Notes: generated from the letters alone by a model not told the origin. A stretch of 64,000 bases of DNA from Sphingobacterium sp. BN32 (GCF_030503615.1 NZ_CP129963.1:3472001-3536000), one strand, 5' to 3'. Counted from the first letter of the stretch, positions 37,053 to 46,068 are shown. Translations and numbers: made by a program.

Positions 37053-38327
37053 TTATAAACCGGTAGCTACCGTGTTATTGCCACGTTCTTTGATTAATTG
37101 ATCACGAACAGCAAGCTCATTGAACAAACCGATCGGGTCTAATGCTGCGCCATCGCGCAATCTTGCTTCCGCAACTACTGCACGTAGATCCGTACGGAAC
37201 GCGTCTTGCAGGATTTGCTGTGCTTTGACGATATCATTGTTGCGTTGAGCCTCTTTCAGCGCATCGCGGTCGACTAATAAAGCTTGTGCGTAAGCAATCA
37301 TAATCGCTTCCACCGATTGCAATAGATCCACCAAAGGATCTTTTAAATTGTGTGAAGCGTCGATCATCCATCCAAGTCCCGTTGCATGATCCATGCCTCT
37401 AGCGTCCATCCCTTCAACCAATTCGTTAAAGATGAGGAACAATTGGTATGGCTTAATGCTTCCTGCCGTTAAATCATCATCCGCATACTTACTGTCATTG
37501 AAGTGGAAACCACCAAGCTTCCCTTCCATTAACAGCAAGGAAACAATCTGTTCGATGTTTGCATTCGGTAAGTGGTGACCTAGATCGACTAAGGTATACG
37601 CCTTAGGGCCAAGCTTTGAAGCTAACAATAACGACTGTCCCCAATCTCCTATCGTCATCGAATAGAAATAAGGCTCGAACGCCTTGTATTCGACAAATAG
37701 CTTCCAATCTTCCGGTAGGTGCGCATAGATTTCTTTTAAGCTTTCCAGGGTATTTTGGAACGCCTCGCGAAAGTTCAACTGACCGGGGAAAGAAGATCCA
37801 TCGGCCAACCACACCGTTAATGCTTTGGAACCCAACGCAATCCCATGATTGATCACATCGATATTATGTTGTACGGCTTGCTTGCGCACGTTCGGGTCTA
37901 CATGATGTAAGGAACCATATTTATAGCTCAATTCTTGCTCGGCTTGATCCTGAAAGGTATTAGAATTGACCGCATCAAATTGTAAGCCATAGCTTGCTGC
38001 CAATGCTTTCGTTTGTTCGGCGTCTTTTGGAATATCCCAGGGAATATGCAAGGAAATAGCACCGCTGGAGCGATTCAAAGCATGTAATAATCCCACATCT
38101 TCAATTTTTTGCTCCAAGTTCCCAGGTTCGCCTTTTCCGGAAAAACGTCCGAAGCGGGTACCACCTGTACCCAATGCCCAACTGGGGATGGCAATCTGAA
38201 ACTGCTGCAGTTTATGGATAATAGATTCTACCTGAGGGATATCCTCGGAAATAAAATCAAATGCTCGCTTATGCTTAGCTGCTAATTTACTGTTATGCTG
38301 CTCTATTTGTTCTTTCTCTAATCTCAT
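37053..38327 (-). CDS. rhaI: L-rhamnose isomerase, RhaI type (TIM barrel)
   Basis: The protein has 424 residues from the chosen ATG at 38327 (MRLEKEQIEQHNSKLAAKHK). The frame stays open 12 codons further to 38363, but those codons (MLCSLFIFKAEP) lie in the 3' arm and U-tract of a hairpin, so the inner start is preferred. Isomerase residues are seen in FVEYKAFEP (Glu), TLVDLGHHLPNANIE (Asp/His) and GGFHFNDSKYADDDL (His, Asp), which fit a metal-dependent aldose-ketose isomerase like the Pseudomonas stutzeri enzyme and not E. coli RhaA. It converts L-rhamnose to L-rhamnulose. It lies between rhaEW and the kinase. Confidence 0.87.
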   Translation of the reverse strand: MRLEKEQIEQHNSKLAAKHKRAFDFISEDIPQVESIIHKLQQFQIAIPSWALGTGGTRFGRFSGKGEPGNLEQKIEDVGLLHALNRSSGAISLHIPWDIPKDAEQTKALAASYGLQFDAVNSNTFQDQAEQELSYKYGSLHHVDPNVRKQAVQHNIDVINHGIALGSKALTVWLADGSSFPGQLNFREAFQNTLESLKEIYAHLPEDWKLFVEYKAFEPYFYSMTIGDWGQSLLLASKLGPKAYTLVDLGHHLPNANIEQIVSLLLMEGKLGGFHFNDSKYADDDLTAGSIKPYQLFLIFNELVEGMDARGMDHATGLGWMIDASHNLKDPLVDLLQSVEAIMIAYAQALLVDRDALKEAQRNNDIVKAQQILQDAFRTDLRAVVAEARLRDGAALDPIGLFNELAVRDQLIKERGNNTVATGL

Positions 38328-38348
38328 CGGTTCAGCTTTAAAAATAAA

Positions 38349-38378
38349 CAAGGAGCATAGCAAGCGCTATACTCCTTG
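38349..38378 (-). terminator. intercistronic hairpin with U-tract between rhaEW and rhaI
   Basis: A 13-bp stem (38349-38361 with 38366-38378) around a 4-nt loop has one non-Watson-Crick position that is a U-G wobble in minus-strand RNA but a C-A mismatch in plus-strand RNA. On the minus strand it is followed by TTTATTTTT. It therefore resembles an intrinsic terminator or attenuator inside the operon, with rhaI starting 22 nt beyond it. Confidence 0.6.
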
Positions 38379-38389
38379 CTTTGTTAGTT

Positions 38390-40498
38390 TTATCTCACGA
38401 ATGACATGGCAACTCCGCCATCGACATTCAATACATTTCCAGTTGATTTGTTCAGCAATCCGCCTACAAAAGCGAAACATGCGTTTGCAATATCTTCCGG
38501 AAGAATGATTTCATTTAATAAGGTACGTTTTGCATAGTAAGCCGGCAATTCTTCAACCGTCACACCGTAGGCTTTCGCTCTACCTTCAGCCCATCCGCCT
38601 GCCCAGATATTACTATCAGAAATCACCGCATCGGGATTAACCACATTGACACGGATTTTCGCTGCGCCAAGCTCAGCTGCATTTAGCCTGCTTAAATGTA
38701 ATTGCGCAGCTTTTGCACTTCCGTAACCGGCATTGTTCGGCCCACTCACTAATGCGTTTTTGCTCACGATATTCAATACATCTCCGCCTACGGCCTGCGC
38801 CTTCATGATTTTAACACCTTCTTGTGTCACGAAGAATTGTCCTTTGACTAAAACGTCATATAATAAGTCAAGATCTTTTTCTGTATGATCTTCAATTGAT
38901 TTAGAAATCGATAATCCAGCATTATTAACCACTATATCAATCCCACCGAACGCTAAACTAGCCTTCTCGAATGCTTTCTTAATCTGCTCTTCATTGGTAA
39001 CATCTAAAAATACGGAAACTACATTATCCTTGCCAAATAAGCCTACAAACTCTTCTTCAGCGCCTGTCAGTCGCTCAGCATTCATATCATTTAATACAAC
39101 GACCGCACCTTCCGAAGCAAACTTTTTCGCGATTGCTTTTCCAATACCACCGGCACTACCTGTTACTAAGGCAATCTTTCCGGATAAGGCTTTCGGCTTT
39201 GGCATACGTTGAAGTTTCGCTTCTTCTAACAACCAATACTCGATATTGAAAGCCTCCTGACGAGGTAAAGAGGTGTATTCACTCACGGCCTCTGAACCTT
39301 TCATCACATTGATTGCATTGGTATAGAACTCCGCCGCAACCCGTGCGGTCTGCTTATCTTTTGCAAAGGCAAACATACCGACACCCGGATAGATGATGAT
39401 TACGGGGTTCCTATCGCGAATAGCAGGGCTGTTTGGATGTTTACAGGTTTCGTAATACTCCGTGTACATCGCTCTATAATCTTCAAAAAGCGGCGCTATC
39501 TTCTCTTTGATAGCCTGTAGATCGCTTAGATCTTCATTCTTATCTAAATTCAAGATCAGCGGTTGAATTTTCGTGCGCAGGAAGTGATCGGGGCAACTTG
39601 TTCCTAAGGGTGCAAGTTTTTCTAAATCGTTGGAGTTGATATATTCCAATACGCGAGGATCGTCTGTAAAGTGGCCAATCATGTGGCGCTCGCTCGAGCA
39701 GAATCCTCTCAAAATAGGCGCTAATTTAGCTGCTTGCGATTGCCTGTCTGCTTCCGTTAAGCTTTCTACTTTTTGCCCTCCGAAAACAGGTCTAGCTTTC
39801 CCGTAATTTTCTTCCAAATAAGTCGCACAGGCTTCGATAACATCTAATGAATTCACATAGCTTTCATAAGCGGTATCACCCCAAGTAAACAAGCCATGCG
39901 ACCCTAACATGATACCGCGAATACCTGGATTTTGTTCCAAGCACTCTCTCAGTTGCAAACCAAGATCGAAGCCCGGTTTTTGCCAATCTACCCAGCCAAT
40001 CGTACCATTGAACAGATCCTGTGTAATTTGTTTTCCATCTTTCGCTGCTGCAATAGCAATCGCTGCATCAGGATGCAGGTGATCTATATGTTTGAAAGGT
40101 AGAAATCCATGTAATGGCGTATCGATGGACGGTGCTTTCGAATTTAAGTCGAAGATACAATGGTTGAATAACTCCACCATCTCATCCTCGTGCTCTATTC
40201 CACGGTAAACATTCTCCAGATTACGAAGGCGATCTACATATAATGCAGCTAAACCGGATTTTTTTAATGTGCCGATATCACCACCCGAACCTTTGATCCA
40301 CATCACTTCTACTTCTTCGCCAGTCAATGGATCTTTGTCCATCAGCTTGCAGGATGTATTTCCTCCACCATAGTTCGTAATTCTCAAATCTGAGCCCAAC
40401 AGATTTGAGCGGTATAACAATAACGCAACCTCATCACCCTCAAGTGACTTTGCTTGCTCATCGTTCCATAAATAGTTGACGTGCTTGTATGTTTTCAC
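38390..40498 (-). CDS. rhaEW: bifunctional rhamnulose-1-phosphate aldolase/lactaldehyde dehydrogenase
   Basis: The 702-residue fusion has an N-terminal class II aldolase domain (about 1-400; SSCKLMD-type phosphate loop, TPLHGFLPFKHIDHLHPDA with metal His residues, MLGSHGLFTWGD). A C-terminal short-chain dehydrogenase follows (about 430-702; VTGSAGGIGKAIAKKF Rossmann motif, VNNAGLSIS, and catalytic Y-x-x-x-K in YGSAKAAQLHL). This fusion cleaves rhamnulose-1-phosphate to dihydroxyacetone phosphate and L-lactaldehyde and oxidizes the latter. It is the second gene of the operon, 22 bp after rhaT, with full family length and both active sites intact. Confidence 0.92.
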   Translation of the reverse strand: MKTYKHVNYLWNDEQAKSLEGDEVALLLYRSNLLGSDLRITNYGGGNTSCKLMDKDPLTGEEVEVMWIKGSGGDIGTLKKSGLAALYVDRLRNLENVYRGIEHEDEMVELFNHCIFDLNSKAPSIDTPLHGFLPFKHIDHLHPDAAIAIAAAKDGKQITQDLFNGTIGWVDWQKPGFDLGLQLRECLEQNPGIRGIMLGSHGLFTWGDTAYESYVNSLDVIEACATYLEENYGKARPVFGGQKVESLTEADRQSQAAKLAPILRGFCSSERHMIGHFTDDPRVLEYINSNDLEKLAPLGTSCPDHFLRTKIQPLILNLDKNEDLSDLQAIKEKIAPLFEDYRAMYTEYYETCKHPNSPAIRDRNPVIIIYPGVGMFAFAKDKQTARVAAEFYTNAINVMKGSEAVSEYTSLPRQEAFNIEYWLLEEAKLQRMPKPKALSGKIALVTGSAGGIGKAIAKKFASEGAVVVLNDMNAERLTGAEEEFVGLFGKDNVVSVFLDVTNEEQIKKAFEKASLAFGGIDIVVNNAGLSISKSIEDHTEKDLDLLYDVLVKGQFFVTQEGVKIMKAQAVGGDVLNIVSKNALVSGPNNAGYGSAKAAQLHLSRLNAAELGAAKIRVNVVNPDAVISDSNIWAGGWAEGRAKAYGVTVEELPAYYAKRTLLNEIILPEDIANACFAFVGGLLNKSTGNVLNVDGGVAMSFVR

Positions 40499-40520
40499 TT
40501 TCCTAAGTTTTTTTAAGTTT

Positions 40521-41594
40521 TTATTCTAATGTTTTCGCAAAACCCACAATGCAAATCGATAGAATGATGGTTACAATTCCAGCAATAATGGCGGTGTATG
40601 TGGGTTTACTCACACCTTTCCATTCTTTTAACGCAACTCCCCAGGCATTGGAAATTAATATGATAAAGGCCATGTGTAATATCCAGGAACTCGCCCCGTT
40701 CCCTAATCTACTCTCGCCCATGCCATAGAAGAAAAACTGCAAGTACCAGGTTGTTCCAGCAATGGCACATAGCAATAAGTTCTTTCCAATTGGAGAAGTT
40801 GAATTTGTATAATCTTTATATGTTTTGTTCTTCAGTAGTAGGTAGGCACACCAGATGAAGTTGGTACAGAAGCCACCCCAAAGGATTACGATATACGTCA
40901 CATTATTCTGATACAAGAATTCGCCTTGTCCGGGGTTAGCTGACTTCCATAATTGGTTTGCCACATCGGCCATAGGCTTCCCGGCTTCGATACCGAAATT
41001 GAAGCAAGCGCTCAATACGCCCGAAACAATCGCGACGACAATTCCTAAGCCGAACTTATATTCTGACTTGGCCTCCTCGGAGAGTGCCCCTAGGCCTTTT
41101 TCTTTAAGCATACCCGCCTTACCGCAGAGGTAGATCCCGACGATACAAACCAGCAGACCAATCATCACGCAGATTCCCGCGCTCTCGGTAAAGAAATAGT
41201 CGATACCATGTTTACCCGCTGTTTTATTAAAAAAGTAATAGATAGCGGGCATCAAAGCCCCAAAGACCATACTTAAGCCCAAGATGATACTGCTCCCTAG
41301 TGATACGCCCAAATAGCGAACCCCAAGACCATAGGTCAAACCGCCTATCCCCCAGAGTACACCAAACAGAAAGGTGTAGCCAAGGATACTTGCGCTGCTC
41401 TCAGAGATAATCTCGACAAAATTTGGAATGGTCAGCCAGGCAGCAATCGGCGGAACGATGATCCAGGAGAATAATCCTCCAAGGATCCACATGGATTCCC
41501 AGGACCAACCTTTTACCTTCTTGTAAGGAACATAAAAGCTTCCCGATGCAAATCCTCCAATAAAATGAAATATAACACCCGCGATTGCATTCAT
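40521..41594 (-). CDS. rhaT: L-rhamnose/H+ symporter RhaT
   Basis: The 357-residue inner-membrane protein has about ten transmembrane helices. It begins MNAIAGVIFHFIGGFASGSFYVPYKKVKGWSWE (in parts), which is the RhaT pattern: GGFASGSFYVPYKKVKGWSW. Other matches are LGLSMVFGALMPAIYYFF and GNGASSWILHMAFIILISNAWGVALKEWKG (in parts). It imports L-rhamnose with protons and is the first gene of the rha operon. The region upstream (41595-41743) has no clear TAnnTTTG promoter, though a pair of ACTGT repeats 10 bp apart occurs at 41661-41675. Confidence 0.92.
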   Translation of the reverse strand: MNAIAGVIFHFIGGFASGSFYVPYKKVKGWSWESMWILGGLFSWIIVPPIAAWLTIPNFVEIISESSASILGYTFLFGVLWGIGGLTYGLGVRYLGVSLGSSIILGLSMVFGALMPAIYYFFNKTAGKHGIDYFFTESAGICVMIGLLVCIVGIYLCGKAGMLKEKGLGALSEEAKSEYKFGLGIVVAIVSGVLSACFNFGIEAGKPMADVANQLWKSANPGQGEFLYQNNVTYIVILWGGFCTNFIWCAYLLLKNKTYKDYTNSTSPIGKNLLLCAIAGTTWYLQFFFYGMGESRLGNGASSWILHMAFIILISNAWGVALKEWKGVSKPTYTAIIAGIVTIILSICIVGFAKTLE

Positions 41595-41751
41595 ATACTA
41601 TTCTTTAATATCTCTGTTTAGGTTTCTAATTAATCGAAGATATTTTAAATAGTGCGTTTAACTGTTATGTACTGTCATGCCAAGCGTGGGGAGAGTGTGG
41701 CAGGGAGGGAAGAACGAAAGGAGTGAATAGGTTTAGTTGGAGGCAAAAAGA

Positions 41752-41777
41752 ATAGGGATGTCTCACGACAACCCTAT
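41752..41777 (-). terminator. intrinsic terminator after scoB
   Basis: The stem is ATAGGG, an A-A mismatch, then TGTC, pairing with GACA, A, CCCTAT around a TCAC loop. On the minus strand TTCTTTTT follows. The flanking AAAAAG and CTTTTT on the plus strand also make it nearly symmetrical. It ends the CoA-transferase operon ahead of the rha operon. Confidence 0.75.
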
Positions 41778-41810
41778 CCCACTTTTTAATTAAAATTCAT
41801 ATGAAAAATT

Positions 41811-42440
41811 CTAATATATCAGTTTCCCACTGGTATATTGCTTCACGGTATCTATTGACACCCCTTCATGCAACTCGACGACTTTAAATCCACCTTCTGG
41901 CAGCACATCGAACACACCAAACTCCGTCACGATTTTCTTCACGCAGCGGACGCCAGTTAATGGCAGGGAACATTCTTTTAATAATTTCGATTCGCCATGT
42001 TTATTCACATGTTGCATGGCAACAATGATATTTTCAGCACTGGCCACTAAATCCATAGCGCCGCCCATTCCTTTCACCATTTTTCCGGGGATCTTCCAGT
42101 TGGCGATATCCCCATTTTCCGACACCTCCATGGCGCCAAGAATGGTAAGGTCTATTTTGCGGGCTCTAATCATGCCGAAACTCATTGCCGAGTCAAAGAT
42201 CGCAGAGCCGGGCAAGGTCGTGATCGTTTGTTTACCGGCATTGATATAATCAGCATCCTCTTCGCCTTCATAAGGAAAAGGTCCCATTCCTAGCAAGCCG
42301 TTTTCACTTTGCAGCACCACCTGCATACCGTCGGGAATGTAATTTGCCACTAGCGTCGGAATACCAATACCCAGGTTGACATAATAGCCATCTTTGATTT
42401 CTTTGGCTATTCGCTTTGCAATTCCAAATTTATCCAACAT
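41811..42440 (-). CDS. scoB: 3-oxoacid CoA-transferase subunit B
   Basis: The 209-residue subunit carries the catalytic Glu in the signature QSENGLLGMGP and the NLGIGIPTLVANYIP start typical of beta subunits. With subunit A encoded two genes upstream it transfers CoA between succinyl-CoA (or acetyl-CoA) and acetoacetate. It is the last gene of the operon and a terminator follows. It is separated from the thiolase gene by only 3 bp. Together with thiolase it links ketone bodies or short 3-oxoacids to acetyl-CoA. Confidence 0.93.
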   Translation of the reverse strand: MLDKFGIAKRIAKEIKDGYYVNLGIGIPTLVANYIPDGMQVVLQSENGLLGMGPFPYEGEEDADYINAGKQTITTLPGSAIFDSAMSFGMIRARKIDLTILGAMEVSENGDIANWKIPGKMVKGMGGAMDLVASAENIIVAMQHVNKHGESKLLKECSLPLTGVRCVKKIVTEFGVFDVLPEGGFKVVELHEGVSIDTVKQYTSGKLIY

Positions 42441-42443
42441 AGC

Positions 42444-43622
42444 TTAAACTTTTTTTATGATCATCGCACTGGCGCCACCACCACCATTGCAGATAGCAGC
42501 TAAGCCAATACTTCCACTTTCTTGATGTAATACACTGTTCAAAGTCACGATGATTCTAGCACCGGAACAACCCAGTGGGTGACCTAATGCAACTGCACCA
42601 CCATATACGTTTATTTTATCGGTTGCAATCTCCAGCAATTGCGCATTGGCTAATGCAACGACCGAGAATGCCTCATTGAATTCGAAGTAATCGATATCGT
42701 CGATTGTTAGTCCTGCTTTTTTCAAAACCTTCTGCGTCGCGATAGCCGGAGTAGTCGTGAACCATGCTGGATCTTGCTCTGCGTCAGCATAGGCAACAAC
42801 CTCCGCCAGAGGCTTTATATTCAATTCTTTAACCTTCTCTTCGCTCATCAGGATCACTGCTGCCGCTCCGTCGCTCAGCGTCGAAGCATTTGCCGCGGTA
42901 ATTGTACCGTCGGTTTTGAATACAGGCTTTAATTGCGCAACCTTGTCGAAGTTCACCATTTTGAATTCCTCATCCTCCGCTACGGAAACTGTTCCCTTAC
43001 GCGATACCACCTCTACGGGAGTTACCTCATTTGCAAATTTACCCGTTTCCCAAGCAGTCTTACTTCTTGTATACGATTGGATGGCATAGGAATCCTGATC
43101 TTCTCGGCTAATATGGTATTTATCCGCACATAGCTCGCCACAGTTTCCCATCGCTTCGTTAGAATACACGTCGGTCAAACCGTCTTTTTGTAGGCCGTCA
43201 ATTAAGTTCTGATCGCCATATTTTGCACCCCAGCGAGTGGTTGCACTATAATAAGGCACCTGGCTCATGCTTTCCATACCCCCTGCCACAACCACATCGG
43301 CATCGCCCAATAGAATTTGCTGCACACCTAAGCTGATGGCTTTCATACCACTGGCACATACTTTATTGATTGTTGTCGCCGGGATATGATCTGGCAATCC
43401 GGCAAAGCGTGCTGCTTGTCGCGCCGGCGCTTGCCCGACATTCGCCTGTAATACACAGCCCATCAACACCTCGTCAATCTGATCCTTCTCTAATCCGATT
43501 TCCGAAACAACAGCTTCGATGGCTTTTGCCCCTAACTGTGATGCGGTAAAACTTGATAATGCACTTCCAAAACTTCCCATTGCAGTGCGTTTTGCTGCAA
43601 CGATATATACTTTTTTAATCAT
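42444..43622 (-). CDS. acetyl-CoA C-acetyltransferase (thiolase)
   Basis: The 392-residue thiolase has both Cys residues and the His: nucleophile Cys in NKVCASGMKAISLG, His in ALGHPLGCSGARI and the second Cys in AAICNGGGGASAMI. GGMESMSQVPY is also typical. It cleaves acetoacetyl-CoA into two acetyl-CoA or runs in reverse. It sits between the two CoA-transferase subunit genes, overlapping scoA by 8 bp, an arrangement that supports a dedicated acetoacetate-utilization operon. No signal peptide is present. Confidence 0.95.
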   Translation of the reverse strand: MIKKVYIVAAKRTAMGSFGSALSSFTASQLGAKAIEAVVSEIGLEKDQIDEVLMGCVLQANVGQAPARQAARFAGLPDHIPATTINKVCASGMKAISLGVQQILLGDADVVVAGGMESMSQVPYYSATTRWGAKYGDQNLIDGLQKDGLTDVYSNEAMGNCGELCADKYHISREDQDSYAIQSYTRSKTAWETGKFANEVTPVEVVSRKGTVSVAEDEEFKMVNFDKVAQLKPVFKTDGTITAANASTLSDGAAAVILMSEEKVKELNIKPLAEVVAYADAEQDPAWFTTTPAIATQKVLKKAGLTIDDIDYFEFNEAFSVVALANAQLLEIATDKINVYGGAVALGHPLGCSGARIIVTLNSVLHQESGSIGLAAICNGGGGASAMIIKKV

Positions 43623-44337
43623 TGTCTTCTTTATTTCTTACAGTTCGCTGTTCTATTCTTTTCTCGTATTGATCGCCTTGGAAAATCCGTTGCACAAAGA
43701 CGCCTGGGGTATGGATAAAATTCGGATCCAACTCGCCCGGTTCAACCAATTCTTCCACCTCGGCAATCGTGATCTTCCCACACATAGCCACCGCATGGTT
43801 AAAATTCTGTGCTGTCCCGCGATACACTAAATTACCCGCTTTATCACCCTTCCAGGCTTTTACAAAAGCAAAATCCGGTTCAAAAGCATATTCCATTAAA
43901 TATTCCTTCTCCACGCCATGGAAGGTAAATTTTCGAGTTTCCTTGCCTTCGGCAACCTCCGTTCCCACCCCTGCCGGCGTGAAGATTACAGGCATGCCGT
44001 AGCCACCTGCCATTAATCGAGATGCCAAGGTCCCCTGTGGAATCAAGTCCACTTCCAATTCGCCACTGAGCATCTGACGTTCAAATTCCGCATTCTCCCC
44101 TACATACGATGCTATCATTTTCTTGACCTGCTTTTTCTGTAGCAATAAACCCAAGCCGAAGTCATCAACACCGGCATTGTTACTGATACATGTCAGATCC
44201 TTCGTTCCTTTTTGCAGCAATGCAGCAATCAAATTCTCCGGAATTCCGCATAGCCCAAAGCCGCCCAAAGAAATGGTCATCCCATCTTTGACGTCCTGGA
44301 TTGCTTCCGAAGCATTTGCCACGCTTTTATCAATCAT
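43615..44337 (-). CDS. scoA: 3-oxoacid CoA-transferase subunit A
   Basis: The 240-residue alpha subunit has the conserved LGGFGLCGIPENLI near residue 27, CISNNAGVDDFGLGLLL, and a C-terminal VEELVEPGELDPNFIHTPG (quoted in part as GELDPNFIHTPG) typical of the family. It pairs with scoB to form the alpha2beta2 enzyme. It is the first gene of the operon. The next gene upstream is divergent, at 44795, so its promoter lies in the 457-bp region between them. Confidence 0.93.
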   Translation of the reverse strand: MIDKSVANASEAIQDVKDGMTISLGGFGLCGIPENLIAALLQKGTKDLTCISNNAGVDDFGLGLLLQKKQVKKMIASYVGENAEFERQMLSGELEVDLIPQGTLASRLMAGGYGMPVIFTPAGVGTEVAEGKETRKFTFHGVEKEYLMEYAFEPDFAFVKAWKGDKAGNLVYRGTAQNFNHAVAMCGKITIAEVEELVEPGELDPNFIHTPGVFVQRIFQGDQYEKRIEQRTVRNKEDND

Positions 44338-44794
44338 AGTTTGAATAGATTTACAATTCCCTTTCGGGAGATAAATAATTATTAAGTCAGCGGAGTCTTT
44401 AGTCTCAGTTAAATCCCAGCATTGCCATCCGTTACATCGGATTAAAAATACTGTGGCACGAGCTAAATCTTCTGGACTTTGATTTTATAAGTTTATAAGC
44501 GAAATAAATATAAGAATATTTTGTTAAGCATTTAACATCCAATAATTTTTATAAATAAACCATTAAGTAAACAGAATTTTTAAAAAGTTATCAGCGTTTA
44601 AAACAAATCCTTGATTTGTTTATTAAATATTCACAAAATTTGATAGAATGGGTATTTTAAAAATCTTCTTAGAGTTAAAAGGGAAGCTGTAAAAACCGAT
44701 AAAACAATCGTTAGATGAGGGCTTAATTTTTATTAAGTTTCACATTGTCTAATTTAATTGGTAAAATTGACATGTAAAGCTTAATCAAACCCAT
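44338..44794. other. 457-bp divergent intergenic region
   Basis: This very AT-rich region separates the long minus-strand block from the plus-strand block and must hold promoters for both sides. A 9-bp inverted repeat AAACAAATC/GATTTGTTT lies at 44601-44621. A TAAAATTG -7-like element near 44762 precedes the small membrane-protein gene. No gene, RNA or DnaA-box cluster was recognised. Confidence 0.5.
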
Positions 44795-45385
44795 ATGCGA
44801 GTATTTATTTATTCACTTTTATTTTTCGTTTTTTTAGCTCCCGCAGCTCAGGGACAAATGTTACAGCAGAAGTTAAAAACTTCAAGCCTCGACAGCCAGT
44901 TTGTGTATTTGAACTTGTACTCGAAGTCGCAAAGTGCAGATTTCAAAATTATCCGCAGAGCAAACCTTGAAACCATACGTCAAAATGTGCGCGATTCGCT
45001 AAGCACCTACAGAAAGAAGATTGCTGATTTATCATCTTCAAACTCCTCCTCTGCCGGAAATATCAAGGGTCTTCAGGATTCAGTCAACACCCTAACCACG
45101 CAATTAGAAGCGGAACAAAAAAAGACAGACAGCATTTCCTTCTTAGGAATTGATTTCTCTAAAGGCTCTTATCATACAATGGTATGGGCTATTATTATAG
45201 CGCTTGGAGCAGCATTCTTCGGAACCTTAGTGGCATTCCGCAAAGCAAAAGTCGACACCGACGACTCCAAGAAAACAGTAGATGAATTGCAAGATGAGCT
45301 ACAAACGCTCCGCAAGAAATCAATGGAAAGAGAACAACACCTAAAACGACAGCTACTGGACGAGCAGTTGAAGAGGAATTCTTAG
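44795..45385 (+). CDS. membrane-anchored coiled-coil protein of unknown function
   Basis: The 196-residue protein has a signal peptide (about 1-20, ending PAAQG). It then has a polar region rich in Ser, Gln and Lys with heptad-like stretches (about 65-115), one transmembrane helix (MVWAIIIALGAAFFGTLVAF, about 129-148) and a charged C-terminal coiled coil (TVDELQDELQTLRKKSMERE). That gives a periplasmic N-terminal domain and a cytoplasmic tail. I do not recognise the family. It stands alone and is followed by a terminator. A structural or scaffolding role is possible, but nothing in the context points to one. Confidence 0.75.
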   Translation: MRVFIYSLLFFVFLAPAAQGQMLQQKLKTSSLDSQFVYLNLYSKSQSADFKIIRRANLETIRQNVRDSLSTYRKKIADLSSSNSSSAGNIKGLQDSVNTLTTQLEAEQKKTDSISFLGIDFSKGSYHTMVWAIIIALGAAFFGTLVAFRKAKVDTDDSKKTVDELQDELQTLRKKSMEREQHLKRQLLDEQLKRNS

Positions 45386-45387
45386 GC

Positions 45388-45420
45388 TAGATTTTAGCTA
45401 TTAGATTTTAGATATTAGAG
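45388..45420 (+). repeat. dispersed TTAGATATTAGA-type intergenic repeat
   Basis: Just after the stop codon the sequence repeats variants of TTAGATTTTAG and TAGATATTAG. The same motif family occurs at 46946-46980, 48696-48727, 48768-48804 and 52010-52041, always between genes and in either orientation. Confidence 0.6.
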
Positions 45421-45423
45421 GAT

Positions 45424-45449
45424 GGCGCCGATTAGGCGCCTTTCTTTTT
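45424..45449 (+). terminator. intrinsic terminator
   Basis: GGCGCC (45424-45429) pairs with GGCGCC (45435-45440) across the loop GATTA, followed by TTTCTTTTT. It ends the gene at 44795-45385. Confidence 0.85.
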
Positions 45450-45480
45450 GTGATTAATTAAGGGTTTTTAGGATGGGATT

Positions 45481-45580
45481 GTCTTGAGCCAGGAAAGAAA
45501 GGATAAAAGGATGAGCAGGATCGGAGTTTTGTCTTGAACCAAACTTTCCTTCCATTCCCAGTTCAAGACAAACTTTCCTT
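45481..45580. repeat. complex short-repeat region beside the IS element
   Basis: GTCTTGAGCC (45481) and GTCTTGAACC (45531) are direct repeats exactly 50 bp apart. GTTCAAGAC (45561-45569) is the inverted copy of the second. AAACTTTCCTT occurs twice (45541-45551 and 45570-45580), and AGGAAAG at 45491 is its partial complement. It does not code for a protein. Confidence 0.6.
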
Positions 45581-45669
45581 TCTAAACCAAAGAAAAAAAA
45601 CACAATGCGTGAATAGCACGTCAAAGTGTCCATCCCTGAAATAGGTTGACCACAAAATGGAGGTACTAA

Positions 45670-46068
45670 ATGCAAACAAATTTGCGGTTAATCAGGAAAT
45701 CACGGGTTTATTCTGATGATTTTAAGCGGGAAATTGTTTCCCTATTTGAGAGTGGGAAGTTGAGTGTTCTACAGTTAGAGCGGCTTTATGGAATAAGTAA
45801 TCCCACGATCTATAATTGGATCTATAAATTTTCTAACTTTAATGAGAAAGGACAACGTATAATGGAGATGAAATCAAGTAGCACCCACAAAGTAAAAGCC
45901 ATGGAACAGCGTATCCGTGAACTGGAGCGGATGATCGGCCAGAAGCAGATCAAGATCGATTTCTTGGAGAAGATGATCGACATCGCTGGAGAGGATCTTA
46001 AGGTCGATATCAGAAAAAATTTCAACACCCCACCATCGGATGGTTCCGGGAACACGCAGGAAAAATAG
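45670..46068 (+). CDS. IS3-family transposase OrfA (helix-turn-helix)
   Basis: The 132-residue DNA-binding subunit has an N-terminal helix-turn-helix (about 15-60: SDDFKREIVSLFESGK, VLQLERLYGISNPTIYNW). A leucine-zipper-like coiled coil (about 75-112: KAMEQRIRELERMIGQKQIK) mediates multimerization. It ends at a TAG in the overlap region. Its frame runs into a run of six A residues at 46014-46019 (heptamer A-AAA-AAT in this frame). That fits the -1 slippage that makes the OrfAB transposase. OrfA alone usually acts as a regulator of transposition. Confidence 0.92.
   Translation: MQTNLRLIRKSRVYSDDFKREIVSLFESGKLSVLQLERLYGISNPTIYNWIYKFSNFNEKGQRIMEMKSSSTHKVKAMEQRIRELERMIGQKQIKIDFLEKMIDIAGEDLKVDIRKNFNTPPSDGSGNTQEK
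46014..46044 (+). promoter_or_regulatory. programmed -1 frameshift signal of the IS
   Basis: The heptamer A-AAA-AAT begins at 46014 in the OrfA frame, and a small stem ACCAT/ATGGT follows at 46032-46044. After a -1 shift the frame continues KFQHPTIGWFREHAGKIDYS and so on into OrfB without a stop. Slippage is typical for IS3 elements but is inferred here. Confidence 0.6.

Noticed and set aside
41661-41675. ACTGT direct repeat with 10-bp period upstream of rhaT, like the ACAGGAT sites
   Set aside because: The half-sites match only in part, and at the position 21 bp downstream there is no TAnnTTTG-like element, so it does not fit the shared architecture.
44338-44794. Replication origin at the strand-switch region
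   Set aside because: The region is AT-rich and gene direction changes here, but only one near-match to a DnaA box (ATATTCACA) was found and no dnaA, dnaN or gidA gene is nearby.
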